64,000 nt of DNA from assembly GCA_016711045.1 (NCBI GenBank), contig JADJTT010000007.1, positions 186,001 through 250,000 on the forward strand, in the 5' to 3' direction. The translations under genes and the position numbers were made by a program. Positions 1-8,511 of this stretch are shown here, one piece after another. Positions within the stretch are counted from its first letter, which is position 1, and the number at the start of each line of letters is the position of its first letter. The stretch comes from Saprospirales bacterium. GTDB taxonomy: Bacteria; Bacteroidota; Bacteroidia; Chitinophagales; Saprospiraceae. The notes below the pieces were generated by a model. The model worked only from the letters and a program-made list of their open reading frames with translations. It had not been told where the DNA came from and made no database searches.

Positions 1-1
1 C

Positions 2-181
2 TACTCGGTTCCGGGTGATTTTAACAACTACTACCTTTATACCTTTGATAGCTATGCTTCTGACGGCACCACGCCTCAGTTCTACTACACAGAGGAAGGT
101 GTGGGTACTGATGCGTTGAACATCAGTGACTTTAGCTCGCGCTGGCGTATGCGTTTAGGCTTGCGCTATATCTTCAACTAA
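2..181 (+). CDS. Outer-membrane receptor-like protein, C-terminal end (5' truncated)
   Basis: Only the last 59 codons are in the window. The translated tail is rich in Tyr, Asp and Asn and ends in alternating polar and hydrophobic residues with a final aromatic-Asn pair (WRMRLGLRYIFN). That is how the last beta-strand of Bacteroidota TonB-dependent receptors and other outer-membrane barrels usually looks. The reading frame is open from the left edge and stops at a TAA directly before a strong terminator. The identity as a TonB-dependent receptor is an inference from the terminal strand; another outer-membrane barrel is possible. Confidence 0.55.
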   Translation, partial: YSVPGDFNNYYLYTFDSYASDGTTPQFYYTEEGVGTDALNISDFSSRWRMRLGLRYIFN

Positions 182-201
182 GAAGAAGCACGTTTTTAAT
201 T

Positions 202-240
202 GAAAAGGCCTCCCGGCAAATCGGGAGGCCTTTTCTTTTT
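202..240. terminator. Bidirectional rho-independent terminator
   Basis: A GC-rich stem (AAAAGGCCTCCCG / CGGGAGGCCTTTTC) with a 6-base loop is flanked by A-runs and T-runs. It lies between the convergent receptor tail and the following minus-strand gene, whose stop codon is inside the T-run, so it can end transcription from both sides. Confidence 0.9.
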
Positions 241-1675
241 ATACCAACTCCTCGATCTTCTCCATGATCCATTGCGAGCTGGCAACGCCCTTACTGCTTT
301 TTAGCTCTTCGCGCAGGCTTTCAATCCGCTTGCTGTCTCCCGGCATGGTCTTGGTGAGCTTTTTGACAAATCGAATGAACTGGAGGAAACTCCTGCGCCG
401 ACGGGAGGAAATATCCTTGTGGCGGTTGAGGTACGCCCGAAAACTCTCCATCAGCGAATAGAGTGGTTCGATCTCATCGATCTCAAAATAGGTAGTGAGC
501 AGAAGTGTCTTTGCATTGAGGTTGGTGATCACATCTTCGTATTCCACATGGCGGAGTGTTTCGATCACCATGTCGTAGTCCCGTTTGTAGAAATAGAGCT
601 GAGAAAGGTTAAAGGAGACAGTGTTTTCCCGCTGTGCCTCCGGCAGGTAATGCTGGTAATCGAGAATAAACTGTTCGGTCCAGACCATTTCACCCAAACG
701 CAGCCCCACTACGACAATGTTTCGGAAAAGCCCGGGCTCCATTTCTCCCTCCACGATCAGGATATCCTTTTTCAACAAGTCCTTATACAGGTCGAAATAT
801 TCCCGCAGGAAAGACTGGTTGCCCTTGTTGATCTTCCGGGTGCAATAGTTAATGGCGAAGGTGTATATCTCCTGTGCTTCTTCTTTGGGAAATTCCAGAC
901 CATGCTTCTCCAGCAGGTCTTTCAGTTTGAAATAGTGGGCCTCGTTGTCTCCTTCGGTATAGGCCAGGTATATCTGAAAATAAACGGCGATAGGAGGGAC
1001 CTCTTCGTAGCGATACCTTTTGATGTGGGCGATGATCTCCTCCAGGAAAAGGATTTCATACTCAAAGGATACTGAGTACTGTTGGCTGAGCACATCGCAG
1101 TAGTATTTCAGCTTTTCTGCCAGGTAAAACCGGTCGAGGTTGTTGGCGATCTCCTCCACATTGGTTTCTATATCGCGCTTTCCGAGGGATCGATTGAGGC
1201 GATAGTAGTTTTTTTCGATCTGGTATTGGTGGTAGTAGTAGTTGGCCGGACGGTAGTGCTGTTGGTCGGACAAACGGCGGGCGGACTTGAGCGTGTTGTT
1301 GAACAACTTGCTGATCTTGCGCTGAATTACCGCATCCATCAGGTAAGTCGCTTGATGGAGGGGGTTTTCCTGAAAAGCCTCCTGGGCGATATACCCTTCC
1401 AACTGCTTCATCAGATCGGAAAAATACTTGCGCATGCGAACGTCATCGTAGGGCTTGTCCGGGTTTAATTTCTCCCAAAAAGCCTCTTTTGGCACTTCCT
1501 GCTCCGGGTCTCCCGCCATGCTGTCAACCAGGTGGTCGTATAAGTCGATAAGATCCTGATTGGCATTGAAATAGGGAGAACAGAGAAACTTCCGGAAGCG
1601 GTTCTGTTCCACCTTGGAGAATTGTTGGATGACGGCGTAAACTTTAAGATTTTGCATAGCCTGATTTAATGCCAA
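239..1675 (-). CDS. Conserved hypothetical helical protein
   Basis: The 478-residue protein is not recognised. It has no signal peptide or membrane segment and is predicted to be cytoplasmic. The sequence is almost entirely amphipathic helix, rich in Tyr, Leu, Glu and Arg, with repeated helix pairs around residues 130-420 that resemble TPR-like solenoids without a clear consensus. The C-terminus is basic and serine-rich. An internal ATG seven codons in (MQNLKVYAV) is an equally plausible start. The gene stands alone, divergent from the following secreted protein and ending in the shared terminator. A scaffold role is possible but unproven. Confidence 0.6.
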   Translation of the reverse strand: MALNQAMQNLKVYAVIQQFSKVEQNRFRKFLCSPYFNANQDLIDLYDHLVDSMAGDPEQEVPKEAFWEKLNPDKPYDDVRMRKYFSDLMKQLEGYIAQEAFQENPLHQATYLMDAVIQRKISKLFNNTLKSARRLSDQQHYRPANYYYHQYQIEKNYYRLNRSLGKRDIETNVEEIANNLDRFYLAEKLKYYCDVLSQQYSVSFEYEILFLEEIIAHIKRYRYEEVPPIAVYFQIYLAYTEGDNEAHYFKLKDLLEKHGLEFPKEEAQEIYTFAINYCTRKINKGNQSFLREYFDLYKDLLKKDILIVEGEMEPGLFRNIVVVGLRLGEMVWTEQFILDYQHYLPEAQRENTVSFNLSQLYFYKRDYDMVIETLRHVEYEDVITNLNAKTLLLTTYFEIDEIEPLYSLMESFRAYLNRHKDISSRRRRSFLQFIRFVKKLTKTMPGDSKRIESLREELKSSKGVASSQWIMEKIEELV

Positions 1676-1861
1676 TTATCTGCTGCCTAAATTTATGAAA
1701 TCTTGGAAGAAAATCACTCTATTTGGGCTATTGGTCACCCTCTCCGGTGACTTGTCCTTTATTTGACGTCCAAACTGCAAAATTTGTTCGAAACGGTATT
1801 GGCGCGAACGCATAATTAATCGTATATTGCTGGCGCGAATGTAAATGATAAACCACAATCC

Positions 1862-4420
1862 ATGAATATATCTCGACTCGGTCTAAAACTCGTGCCTTAC
1901 TTCCTATGGGGGCTAGCAACCCTATTTGTGGGAAGTTCTTCGGCCCAGGCCCAGGGAGATCTGGAGTATCTTTCTTTTGACGTGCTCATCGGAGACACGT
2001 TATCATACTCTTTTTACTCCCAGCCTCCTTACCTTCCCGAAATCGACCAATACGGGACATATCCCTCCTATGGCACTGCTGATCTTCCCGGCCCGGGTCA
2101 CCTGGGTGTGCCGGGAAATAATACGTTGACCTATATTCCTACCGTTTCTTACCCCGTTGTCGATACTATTTACCTGCAATACTGGCGCTTCACGAATGGC
2201 ATTTACCGCAACGTTACCGTGGTTATTGAAGTAAATGTCGTGCCTTCTATCGTTACTGCCGTAGATGACTTCGCAGAAACGAACGAAAATTCACCTGTCA
2301 CAATCGATGTGTTGTTTAATGATTTTTGGACAGGCGGATCGCTCAATATTGCCGATGTAGTCCTTGTCAACAACGGCTCCTTTACCCTCAATGCCGATAG
2401 CACGGAAGTGATCTTTACTCCTGCTTCCGGCTTTAATGGTATCGCCCACTTTAACTATACGATCTGCGACAATATGGGGGTTTGCGATATGGCTACGGTA
2501 TCTATCGCCGTCATGGCCTCCAATAACCCTGTTGTCGATACGGTTTATGTAATTGCCCGAAAGAACGTGCCACGGGAACTGCTCTTTGCGCTAGATGGCT
2601 ACAGCCTTGTGAGTGGCCCATCACATGGGACCATCGATTTCACTTCCGAAGATTATCCGATCTACAAACCGGCTACCGGTTACTCCGGACCGGATAAAAT
2701 TGTATTCGAAAAGACGGAAAACGGCACCACCTTCCAGAAGGTTGTCATGGTGGATGTACTCAATATCACCAAACCCAACGTTTTTGTCTTCGATGATTTC
2801 ACGTCTACCATCGCCGACCAATCGATAGAGATCAATGCCCTGGCTAACGACCTCGGCGGCTTTTATCTTGTGGGGGTGGCCGTGGTAACTCAACCTGCGC
2901 ATGGTACAGTCGTTAACCTGGGAGGAGGGATTTTTGAATACACACCCCATCCGGGCTATACGGAAGGCGTTGATCATTTTGTATACCGGGCCTATAAACC
3001 CAATTACTCCGCCTTGGAGTATGGAGATGTCTATGTGACCGTGAGCAATTTCGTTCCTGCTCAAAGTACGTTCAACCTCTCCACGCCACAGAACGTACCG
3101 CTTGTCCTTAGCTATAATATTCCCGTTACGGAGTACGACCTGACTATTACGGTGGAGCCGGATCATGGCACCATTCAATACTATCCGGGCAACCAGACTG
3201 TGACCCTCTATGGGCAAACCATAGAAGGGTTCAATTTGCTGATCTATATCCCGGATTCCAACACGGTTAATCTAACCGACGATTTTGAGTTTGAATATTG
3301 TACCGCTACCAGCCAAAACTGCCCCAATAAGGTCGTAAAGATTTATGTAGACCTGCTGGATATCACGGTTGCTCCCAACCAGTTCTGTGTGGGCGACAAC
3401 TGTGTATGGGCGGGAGATACCAACTCCGATGGGGTGGTCAATATGGAGGACATTCTTCCGCTGGGCCTTTGCATGGGGGATGTCGGCCTTGCCCGACCTA
3501 ATCCGGATCTTTCCCAGTGGTTTGGCCAATACGGCGACAACTGGAATAATATTTTCTTCGACTTCCCTGTTGACCAGAAACATGTCGATGCAGATGGCAA
3601 CGGGATCGTCGGAGGTGCGGATACGGTTGCTATTTCCAATTTTTATCTGGAACAACACTCCTTTATCCCACAACCTCCGCCACCAGCGTTGGATGTGCCC
3701 CTTTACTTCTTTGAGCAAAGCATTACACCTGTAGAGGAAGGCGACCTGGTGGTCTTGGAAATTTGGCTGGGCAACCCCAATGAAGAACTGGCTGTAGATA
3801 TGTATGGCTTTACTTTTGGAATGACCTACGAGACAGATTTGGTTATCCCCGAGAGCGTACATATCAATTTCCTTCCGGAAAGCTGGATGTCTTACAATTC
3901 TCCGGTCCTTAATCTGGTGAAAAAACCATTCGACGGTCGGATCGATGCGGGTCTGACCCGTACCAGCGGTTTCTCTGATACGGGATATGGCATTGTAGCT
4001 ACCCTTGACTTTGTCATCGTCGAAGATATCGAAGGGATTCGTCTCAAAGATGACTTTATCGACCTGAAACTGGAAAATATTCGTGCGATGAACAGTGCCG
4101 GAAAGGTTGTGAGCCTCCCGGATAACGCCATCCGCATTCCGCTTCGCAAAGACTCTGGATTGGCGACTCAGGAGAACCCACTCGTGGTATTCCCGAATCC
4201 GGCCAATCAATACGCACAAGTGCATCTGAACGGAAAAGAAAACCTGATCCAGGATATTCGCCTCCTTACCATCGCCGGTTCACAGGTAGCCGAGTATCGC
4301 AATCTGGATCTGAAAGATTTTGTTATTCCGGTTTACAACCTGACCCCTGGTTCTTATTTCGTCCAAGTGAGGGCCCAATCGGGTGAACTGTTCACCCAAA
4401 AACTGCAAGTGGTGAGGTAG
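1862..4420 (+). CDS. Secreted multidomain protein with Ig/cadherin-like modules, dockerin-type repeats and T9SS sorting domain
   Basis: This 852-residue protein starts with a signal peptide (about residues 1-30, cleavage after AQAQ). Two Ig/cadherin-like modules of the type seen in bacterial adhesins follow (about 135-220 and 310-395; signatures VDDFAETNENSP and VFDDFTSTIADQS, each with a GHGT/HGTV-like turn). Two EF-hand-like dockerin segments lie near residues 517 (DTNSDGVVNMEDI) and 577 (DADGNGIVGGADT). A cohesin-like beta-domain follows at about 615-750. The last 75 residues form a type A T9SS sorting domain (VVFPNPANQYAQV...). It is therefore probably exported by T9SS and anchored at or released from the surface. 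Calcium binding by the dockerin loops and an adhesive role are inferences. It is monocistronic and followed by a terminator. Confidence 0.8.
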   Translation: MNISRLGLKLVPYFLWGLATLFVGSSSAQAQGDLEYLSFDVLIGDTLSYSFYSQPPYLPEIDQYGTYPSYGTADLPGPGHLGVPGNNTLTYIPTVSYPVVDTIYLQYWRFTNGIYRNVTVVIEVNVVPSIVTAVDDFAETNENSPVTIDVLFNDFWTGGSLNIADVVLVNNGSFTLNADSTEVIFTPASGFNGIAHFNYTICDNMGVCDMATVSIAVMASNNPVVDTVYVIARKNVPRELLFALDGYSLVSGPSHGTIDFTSEDYPIYKPATGYSGPDKIVFEKTENGTTFQKVVMVDVLNITKPNVFVFDDFTSTIADQSIEINALANDLGGFYLVGVAVVTQPAHGTVVNLGGGIFEYTPHPGYTEGVDHFVYRAYKPNYSALEYGDVYVTVSNFVPAQSTFNLSTPQNVPLVLSYNIPVTEYDLTITVEPDHGTIQYYPGNQTVTLYGQTIEGFNLLIYIPDSNTVNLTDDFEFEYCTATSQNCPNKVVKIYVDLLDITVAPNQFCVGDNCVWAGDTNSDGVVNMEDILPLGLCMGDVGLARPNPDLSQWFGQYGDNWNNIFFDFPVDQKHVDADGNGIVGGADTVAISNFYLEQHSFIPQPPPPALDVPLYFFEQSITPVEEGDLVVLEIWLGNPNEELAVDMYGFTFGMTYETDLVIPESVHINFLPESWMSYNSPVLNLVKKPFDGRIDAGLTRTSGFSDTGYGIVATLDFVIVEDIEGIRLKDDFIDLKLENIRAMNSAGKVVSLPDNAIRIPLRKDSGLATQENPLVVFPNPANQYAQVHLNGKENLIQDIRLLTIAGSQVAEYRNLDLKDFVIPVYNLTPGSYFVQVRAQSGELFTQKLQVVR

Positions 4421-4482
4421 ACCGGCTCCTGGTTCGTGTTCGAGATTATTTCATTTATATTCGTGGAATTTTATTATTGCTA

Positions 4483-4513
4483 GAAGTCGCACAAGATGTG
4501 CGACTTTTTTTTT
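4483..4513 (+). terminator. Rho-independent terminator
   Basis: The stem AGTCGCAC / GTGCGACT with a short loop is followed by nine T. It lies 60 bases downstream of the dockerin-bearing T9SS gene. Confidence 0.85.
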
Positions 4514-4768
4514 GTGCAGCGTGTGGAATGCTGATTTTTGTGCTCTTAATTGTAAATACTTCCACTGGCGGGAGTTAAACAACTACGCGATATCTTCCTG
4601 CAATGATTCCTTGGTTAGAGATTCGTTAAAATTCTACAAGGTGAAACTTTCAACGAGAGATCGTTGTATAATAATTAGAATTGTGCAAATGAAGTAGAGG
4701 AGAATGCCTCAAAGAAGGCCACAGAAGAGACTAAAGAGTGTTCATGGGATTATAATTTGTTAGTAGGA

Positions 4769-4803
4769 GGCCGTCTTCGAAAGAAGTCGGCCCTTTTTTT
4801 TTG
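4769..4803 (+). terminator. Terminator-like hairpin, plus-strand orientation
   Basis: GGCCGTCTT / AAGTCGGCC (one mismatch) is followed by a run of nine T. No plus-strand gene lies directly upstream, so it could be a relic or end a short non-coding transcript. Confidence 0.55.
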
Positions 4804-4828
4804 CCCCAATCGCACCTGCACCCAAATG

Positions 4829-4857
4829 AAAAGGGCCGGCGTAAAAGCCGGCCCTTC
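4829..4857. terminator. Terminator-like hairpin, probably for the kinase operon
   Basis: The perfect stem AAGGGCCGGC / GCCGGCCCTT has a six-base loop. Read on the minus strand it is followed by TTTTCATTT, so it fits the end of the minus-strand histidine kinase-regulator-fructosamine kinase operon 110 bases upstream. Confidence 0.6.
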
Positions 4858-4969
4858 GTGTGCATGGGATTATAAATCGTTAAAGCGGTCTTTGATGACC
4901 ATCAAATGTACGAAGAAGGATTCTACTGACCAACGACTCGCCAAAATATTTTATGTGTTTTTTTTTAAT

Positions 4970-5842
4970 TTAACTTTTCTCCCCATATCTGCCCAGGATC
5001 TCGCGAACCGACCCCAGATAACTTTCCCCAAAAAGGTTGAGATGAACCAGCAGGTAGTAGAGTTGATAAATGGGCAAACGGGCTTCAAACCCGGGTGAAA
5101 GTGGAAAGGCTGCTTCATAACTACGGTAAAAACGCCAGTCAAATCCACTGAACAAACGACTCATAGCCAGATCCATTTCCCGATGGGCGAAGGAGACAGA
5201 GGGGTCGATTAATACGGGGTCCTGTGCCTTGGAGACCAGGTAATTGCCACTCCACAGATCGCCGTGTATCAACGCAGGGGCCTCCACCGGCATGAGTTCG
5301 GGCAGCCGGTTATACAATCGTTCCAGTTGGTCCAGGTCCGAGGAATGAAGCAAGCCCTTTGAATGGGCAAGTCGGGCCTGAGGGGCTAACCGCCTGTCGC
5401 GATAAAAATCAGTCCAGTTATCCATAAATCCATTGGACTGAGGGAGGTTACCAATAAAATTGTCAAAATGCAGGCCGAATTGAGGGGCGCTATTCCGATG
5501 CAATTGGGCCAGACCGGCGCCGAAAGATTCCCAAAAAGCCTCGTTGGCCCATCCGGGTTCATAGTATTCTAACAAAAGATAAGCGTACCCGTCACTGGAA
5601 CCCTGAGATAGCACGTCGGGAATGCGAATAGGGGAGTGGTCGCGAAGTAAATCAAGGCCTTGTGCTTCCGTTTCCAGAAGCCGGTCAGCTTCCGGCCCAT
5701 CCTGGTATTTGAGAAAAAAAGAACCCCGTTCCGATTTCAACAATCGGGATGTGCTGATATCGCCACCGCCCAGAAAATGGACTTCAAATACAGGCCCGAC
5801 GATTGCTGCACACTGCCTGTCGAGTCCGAAAGGAAGGTTCAC
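4970..5842 (-). CDS. Fructosamine kinase family protein
   Basis: The 290-residue cytoplasmic protein belongs to the fructosamine/ketosamine-3-kinase family, a branch of the aminoglycoside-phosphotransferase fold. Family members phosphorylate sugar adducts on protein amines so that they fall off. Visible signs: a beta-strand Lys for ATP (FLKYQDG, K45), the catalytic loop HGDLWSGN (193-200), and the metal-binding IDPS (212-215) followed by the family-typical E-x-D-L-A-M-S. Length matches the family (about 290). It is the third gene of an operon with a histidine kinase and a LytTR regulator; its ATG overlaps the regulator stop by four bases, which implies translational coupling. The true substrate is unknown. 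Confidence 0.88.
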   Translation of the reverse strand: MNLPFGLDRQCAAIVGPVFEVHFLGGGDISTSRLLKSERGSFFLKYQDGPEADRLLETEAQGLDLLRDHSPIRIPDVLSQGSSDGYAYLLLEYYEPGWANEAFWESFGAGLAQLHRNSAPQFGLHFDNFIGNLPQSNGFMDNWTDFYRDRRLAPQARLAHSKGLLHSSDLDQLERLYNRLPELMPVEAPALIHGDLWSGNYLVSKAQDPVLIDPSVSFAHREMDLAMSRLFSGFDWRFYRSYEAAFPLSPGFEARLPIYQLYYLLVHLNLFGESYLGSVREILGRYGEKS

Positions 5843-6558
5843 AAACGGCTTTTATCAATTAATTCCTGAAGTTCGTCGCGGTAGTTTTTGCCGATAGGCA
5901 GGTGTTTTGGCTGCCCTTTTTCCATGATTTCCACCATGTTTCCTATGATGGCATGGATCTTGTCAATATTCACAATGAAGGAGCGATGAATGCGCTTAAA
6001 CGTGTTTTGGGGAAGTTTATCTTCCAGACTCTTCATGGTTTGCAGGGTGATGACCCTCGTTTGATCAAGGCGAATGATCACATAATCTTTCAGGCCTTCG
6101 ATGTAGAGGATCTCCTCATAATTGACTTTTACCAGCTTTTTATCGGCCTTGACAAAAAAGAAATCTTCTCCATCCTCTTCATGGGCATGACTGGCACGCT
6201 GTAGTTTGATCTGGTCTACCGCCCTGTTTACCGATTTAAGAAAGCGGTCGAACGAAATAGGCTTGAGCAAATAATCAAGCGCCTCCAATTCGAAGCCTTC
6301 CAGGGCATAATTGGGGTAGGCCGTGGTAAAAATAACGAGCGGGGGGTTAGACAGGGTTTTCAGGAAATCGATTCCTGTTATTTGTGGCATTTGGATGTCG
6401 AGAAACATCAGATCGACGGGATTTTCTTGCAATACTTCCCTGGCTTCCAGGGCATTAGTGCAACGCTTGACCAAATGAAGGTCTGGCGTTTTCTCAATAT
6501 AGGTCTCCAGCACATCCAGTGCCAAAGGCTCGTCATCCACAATAATTACATTGATCAT
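5839..6558 (-). CDS. LytTR-family response regulator
   Basis: This 239-residue two-domain regulator has a receiver domain (about 1-120) with acidic pocket D8/D9, phospho-acceptor D54 (MFLDIQMP), a conserved T/S (FTTAYP) and K (LLKPI). A C-terminal LytTR DNA-binding domain follows (about 140-236; KADKKLVKVNYEEILYIEGL and FKRIHRSFIVN are typical). The start ATG gives a normal-length receiver. It is presumably phosphorylated by the upstream LytS-like kinase and binds promoter DNA. Targets are unknown, but coupling to the kinase-fold gene downstream suggests the system may respond to a metabolic or glycation signal (inference). Confidence 0.95.
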   Translation of the reverse strand: MINVIIVDDEPLALDVLETYIEKTPDLHLVKRCTNALEAREVLQENPVDLMFLDIQMPQITGIDFLKTLSNPPLVIFTTAYPNYALEGFELEALDYLLKPISFDRFLKSVNRAVDQIKLQRASHAHEEDGEDFFFVKADKKLVKVNYEEILYIEGLKDYVIIRLDQTRVITLQTMKSLEDKLPQNTFKRIHRSFIVNIDKIHAIIGNMVEIMEKGQPKHLPIGKNYRDELQELIDKSRL

Positions 6559-6673
6559 AAGGCAGAGAATTTCTCGAAAGTAAGAATTTTTTATGGGCTT
6601 ATGTTACGCACTTATGCTAAAAACAACATTTTCAAATAGAATTAAGCGCTGGTGCGTATCATGAGTTATGGGT

Positions 6674-7741
6674 TTATGAATCTAAATTCAGGGTGAGTTC
6701 AATGGCATATGTCCGGGGTGCATCATTGAGCCGCAGTTCATATTTCCCGGGATAAAGCAGATCCAGTCTTCGCCTGACATTGACCAGGCCAATACCTCCG
6801 CTTCTTCTCGAATGATCTGGAAGGGGCAGGGATTCGGGCTTACTGTTTTCAATGAAGAGCCGAACGGTCTGGTCCTTTACATCCAATTGGATTTTGATAT
6901 ACCCCTGCGAAATATGGTGGCTCAACCCGTGCTTGAAGCTATTTTCCAGAAAGGGGATGAACATCAGCGGAGCGATCTTTTGGTCGCTTATCTGGCCATT
7001 CACTTCAAAAGTAACCTCCACATTACTGCCCTGCCGTAGCGCTTCCAGGTCGAGGTGGTTTTGCAGGTAGTTGACCTCTTTGCTGAGCAGGACTTGCTTT
7101 TCATTGCATTCATACAACATATACCGCATCATCTCCGACAGTTTCAACACAATTTCCGGCGCCAGGTCTGACTTTTTGAGCGTCAGGGCATAGAGGTTGT
7201 TCAAGGTGTTAAACAAAAAGTGGGGGTTGATCTGGGACTTCAGGAACCGCAGCTCCGATTGCATGGTTTGGGTTTCCAGTTCCTGCATTTCCCGCAAATG
7301 GCGTACCCGATCGATCACGATCTTAATTAAGGTAGAAGAAGTGGCAATCAGGAAGGTGGGGATAAAATAAAAATTCATTTGGTTGACCAACTCCTCCTGG
7401 GCATTGGGAATATGGGAAAACTTGAAATAATAGATGACCACTTTGATGGGTGTGACCGTGAGCACAATGAGAATAAACAGACCAAAGTAGGTCAGAAAGC
7501 GCTTTTGTGCCAGATAATTGGGGATGAGATAAAAGATGTTCATGTACACCACCCCTGCGTATATAATGACGTTGATGTATTGGTTGTCCAATGATTGCCG
7601 GAAGGTAACCCCGGAGGTATAGGCGTCCAACGAGGTGGCCGCCACCAGAAACAGTGCCCAGAATAGGGTATGGTATACTATTCGCTGGGACAACACCGAG
7701 AAAATCCGGCTTCGAATAAATTGTCCGACCAAAGTGCTCAT
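6674..7741 (-). CDS. LytS/YehU-type sensor histidine kinase
   Basis: The 355-residue membrane kinase has four predicted transmembrane helices in the first 145 residues with no large periplasmic loop. A short coiled coil follows, then the His_kinase dimerisation motif FLKSQINPHFLFNTLNNL with phospho-acceptor H174. The C-terminal ATPase domain shows the N-box (PLMFIPFLENSFKHG) and a glycine box (GGIGLVNVRRRL). It is the first gene of the operon; 115 bases separate it from the LytTR regulator. A possible -7 box reading CATATTTG on the minus strand (7761-7768) lies about 20 bases upstream of the ATG. The sensed signal is not evident from sequence. Confidence 0.93.
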   Translation of the reverse strand: MSTLVGQFIRSRIFSVLSQRIVYHTLFWALFLVAATSLDAYTSGVTFRQSLDNQYINVIIYAGVVYMNIFYLIPNYLAQKRFLTYFGLFILIVLTVTPIKVVIYYFKFSHIPNAQEELVNQMNFYFIPTFLIATSSTLIKIVIDRVRHLREMQELETQTMQSELRFLKSQINPHFLFNTLNNLYALTLKKSDLAPEIVLKLSEMMRYMLYECNEKQVLLSKEVNYLQNHLDLEALRQGSNVEVTFEVNGQISDQKIAPLMFIPFLENSFKHGLSHHISQGYIKIQLDVKDQTVRLFIENSKPESLPLPDHSRRSGGIGLVNVRRRLDLLYPGKYELRLNDAPRTYAIELTLNLDS

Positions 7742-7902
7742 CTATGCGTTCATTTCCTGGCAAATATGAGGAATAGATTAAAATTAAGGTACCTTATTAG
7801 ATCAAAAGCGCAACCCGGCAGACCAATGCCCAAATCTTCGTACTTTTGGCTTTCGAATATACGCAGAAAGCCGAATACGATTGTGAGTAAAAAAGCAACC
7901 CC

Positions 7903-8499
7903 ATGAGTTACCATAAACAGGAGGAGTATGACACCGAAATTACGAACCAATTAAAGGAGCGTTTTTACGATATTGTAGACCTGATCGGCGAAGATTTGAG
8001 CAGGGAAGGGCTCAATAAAACACCGGAACGTGCTGCCAAAGCGTTTCAGTTTCTGACTCAGGGATATGACCTGGATGCAGAGGAGATCCTCCGGTCGGCC
8101 ATGTTTCGGGAAGATTACAGCGAAATGGTCATCGTCAAGGACATTGAGTTGTATTCGCTGTGCGAGCACCATATGCTGCCGTTCTATGGGAAAGCGCACG
8201 TGGCCTATATCCCTAACGGTTATATAGTGGGGTTGAGCAAGATTCCCCGTGTGATCGACGTGTTTGCCCGCAGACTTCAAGTGCAGGAACGGCTAACCGA
8301 CCAGATATTGCATGCCATCCAATACACTCTCAATCCTTTGGGCGTAGCGGTCGTCATCGAAGCTGCCCACATGTGCATGATGATGCGCGGGGTGCAAAAA
8401 CAAAATTCCCTTACTACCACCTCCGCATTTACCGGAGAGTTTCAGAAGGTGGAAACCAGAAATGAATTTTTAAACCTGATAAGCGCCAAGCTTCACTAA
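7903..8499 (+). CDS. folE: GTP cyclohydrolase I
   Basis: FolE converts GTP to 7,8-dihydroneopterin triphosphate, the first step of folate and pterin synthesis. The 198-residue protein carries the zinc-site residues C87 and H90 (CEHHMLPF) and C158 (HMCMMMRG), and the conserved GLSKIPR and GVQKQNSLTTTSAF segments. Length fits the family. A good Bacteroidota -7 box (TACTTTTG, 7841-7848) lies upstream, although no clear -33 element is visible. fabD follows after 12 bases, so the two genes are probably cotranscribed. Confidence 0.97.
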   Translation: MSYHKQEEYDTEITNQLKERFYDIVDLIGEDLSREGLNKTPERAAKAFQFLTQGYDLDAEEILRSAMFREDYSEMVIVKDIELYSLCEHHMLPFYGKAHVAYIPNGYIVGLSKIPRVIDVFARRLQVQERLTDQILHAIQYTLNPLGVAVVIEAAHMCMMMRGVQKQNSLTTTSAFTGEFQKVETRNEFLNLISAKLH

Positions 8500-8511
8500 A
8501 ACCAATTTACT

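Larger units (their letters stand above)
4743..4882. repeat. Direct-repeat pair, spacing 120 bp
   Basis: CATGGGATTATAATTTGTTA at 4743-4762 recurs as CATGGGATTATAAATCGTTA at 4863-4882, 17 of 20 identical and exactly 120 bp apart. Read on the minus strand, each copy is followed or preceded by a GGGCCGxC-type hairpin. The pattern suggests duplication of a short unit containing a terminator. Confidence 0.5.
4514..4969. other. Non-coding interval with two terminator-like hairpins
   Basis: I see no credible gene here; the short open frames lack family resemblance. The interval holds a degenerate direct repeat (4743-4762 and 4863-4882), one GC-rich hairpin with a T-run on the plus strand (4769-4803) and a second with a T-run on the minus strand (4829-4857). 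The right-hand part is probably the 3' region of the minus-strand kinase operon. Confidence 0.5.

Noticed and set aside
419..1468. Two plus-strand open frames (419-1075 and 1082-1468)
   Set aside because: They lie opposite the conserved minus-strand gene 239-1675 in another frame, with no signal or domain of their own.
4512..4697. 61-codon plus-strand frame
   Set aside because: Composition and Cys/Asn-rich start look random and there is no promoter or family match.
7750..7950. 66-codon hydrophobic minus-strand frame overlapping the folE start
   Set aside because: It overlaps folE coding sequence and covers the folE promoter; hydrophobicity arises from T-rich DNA.
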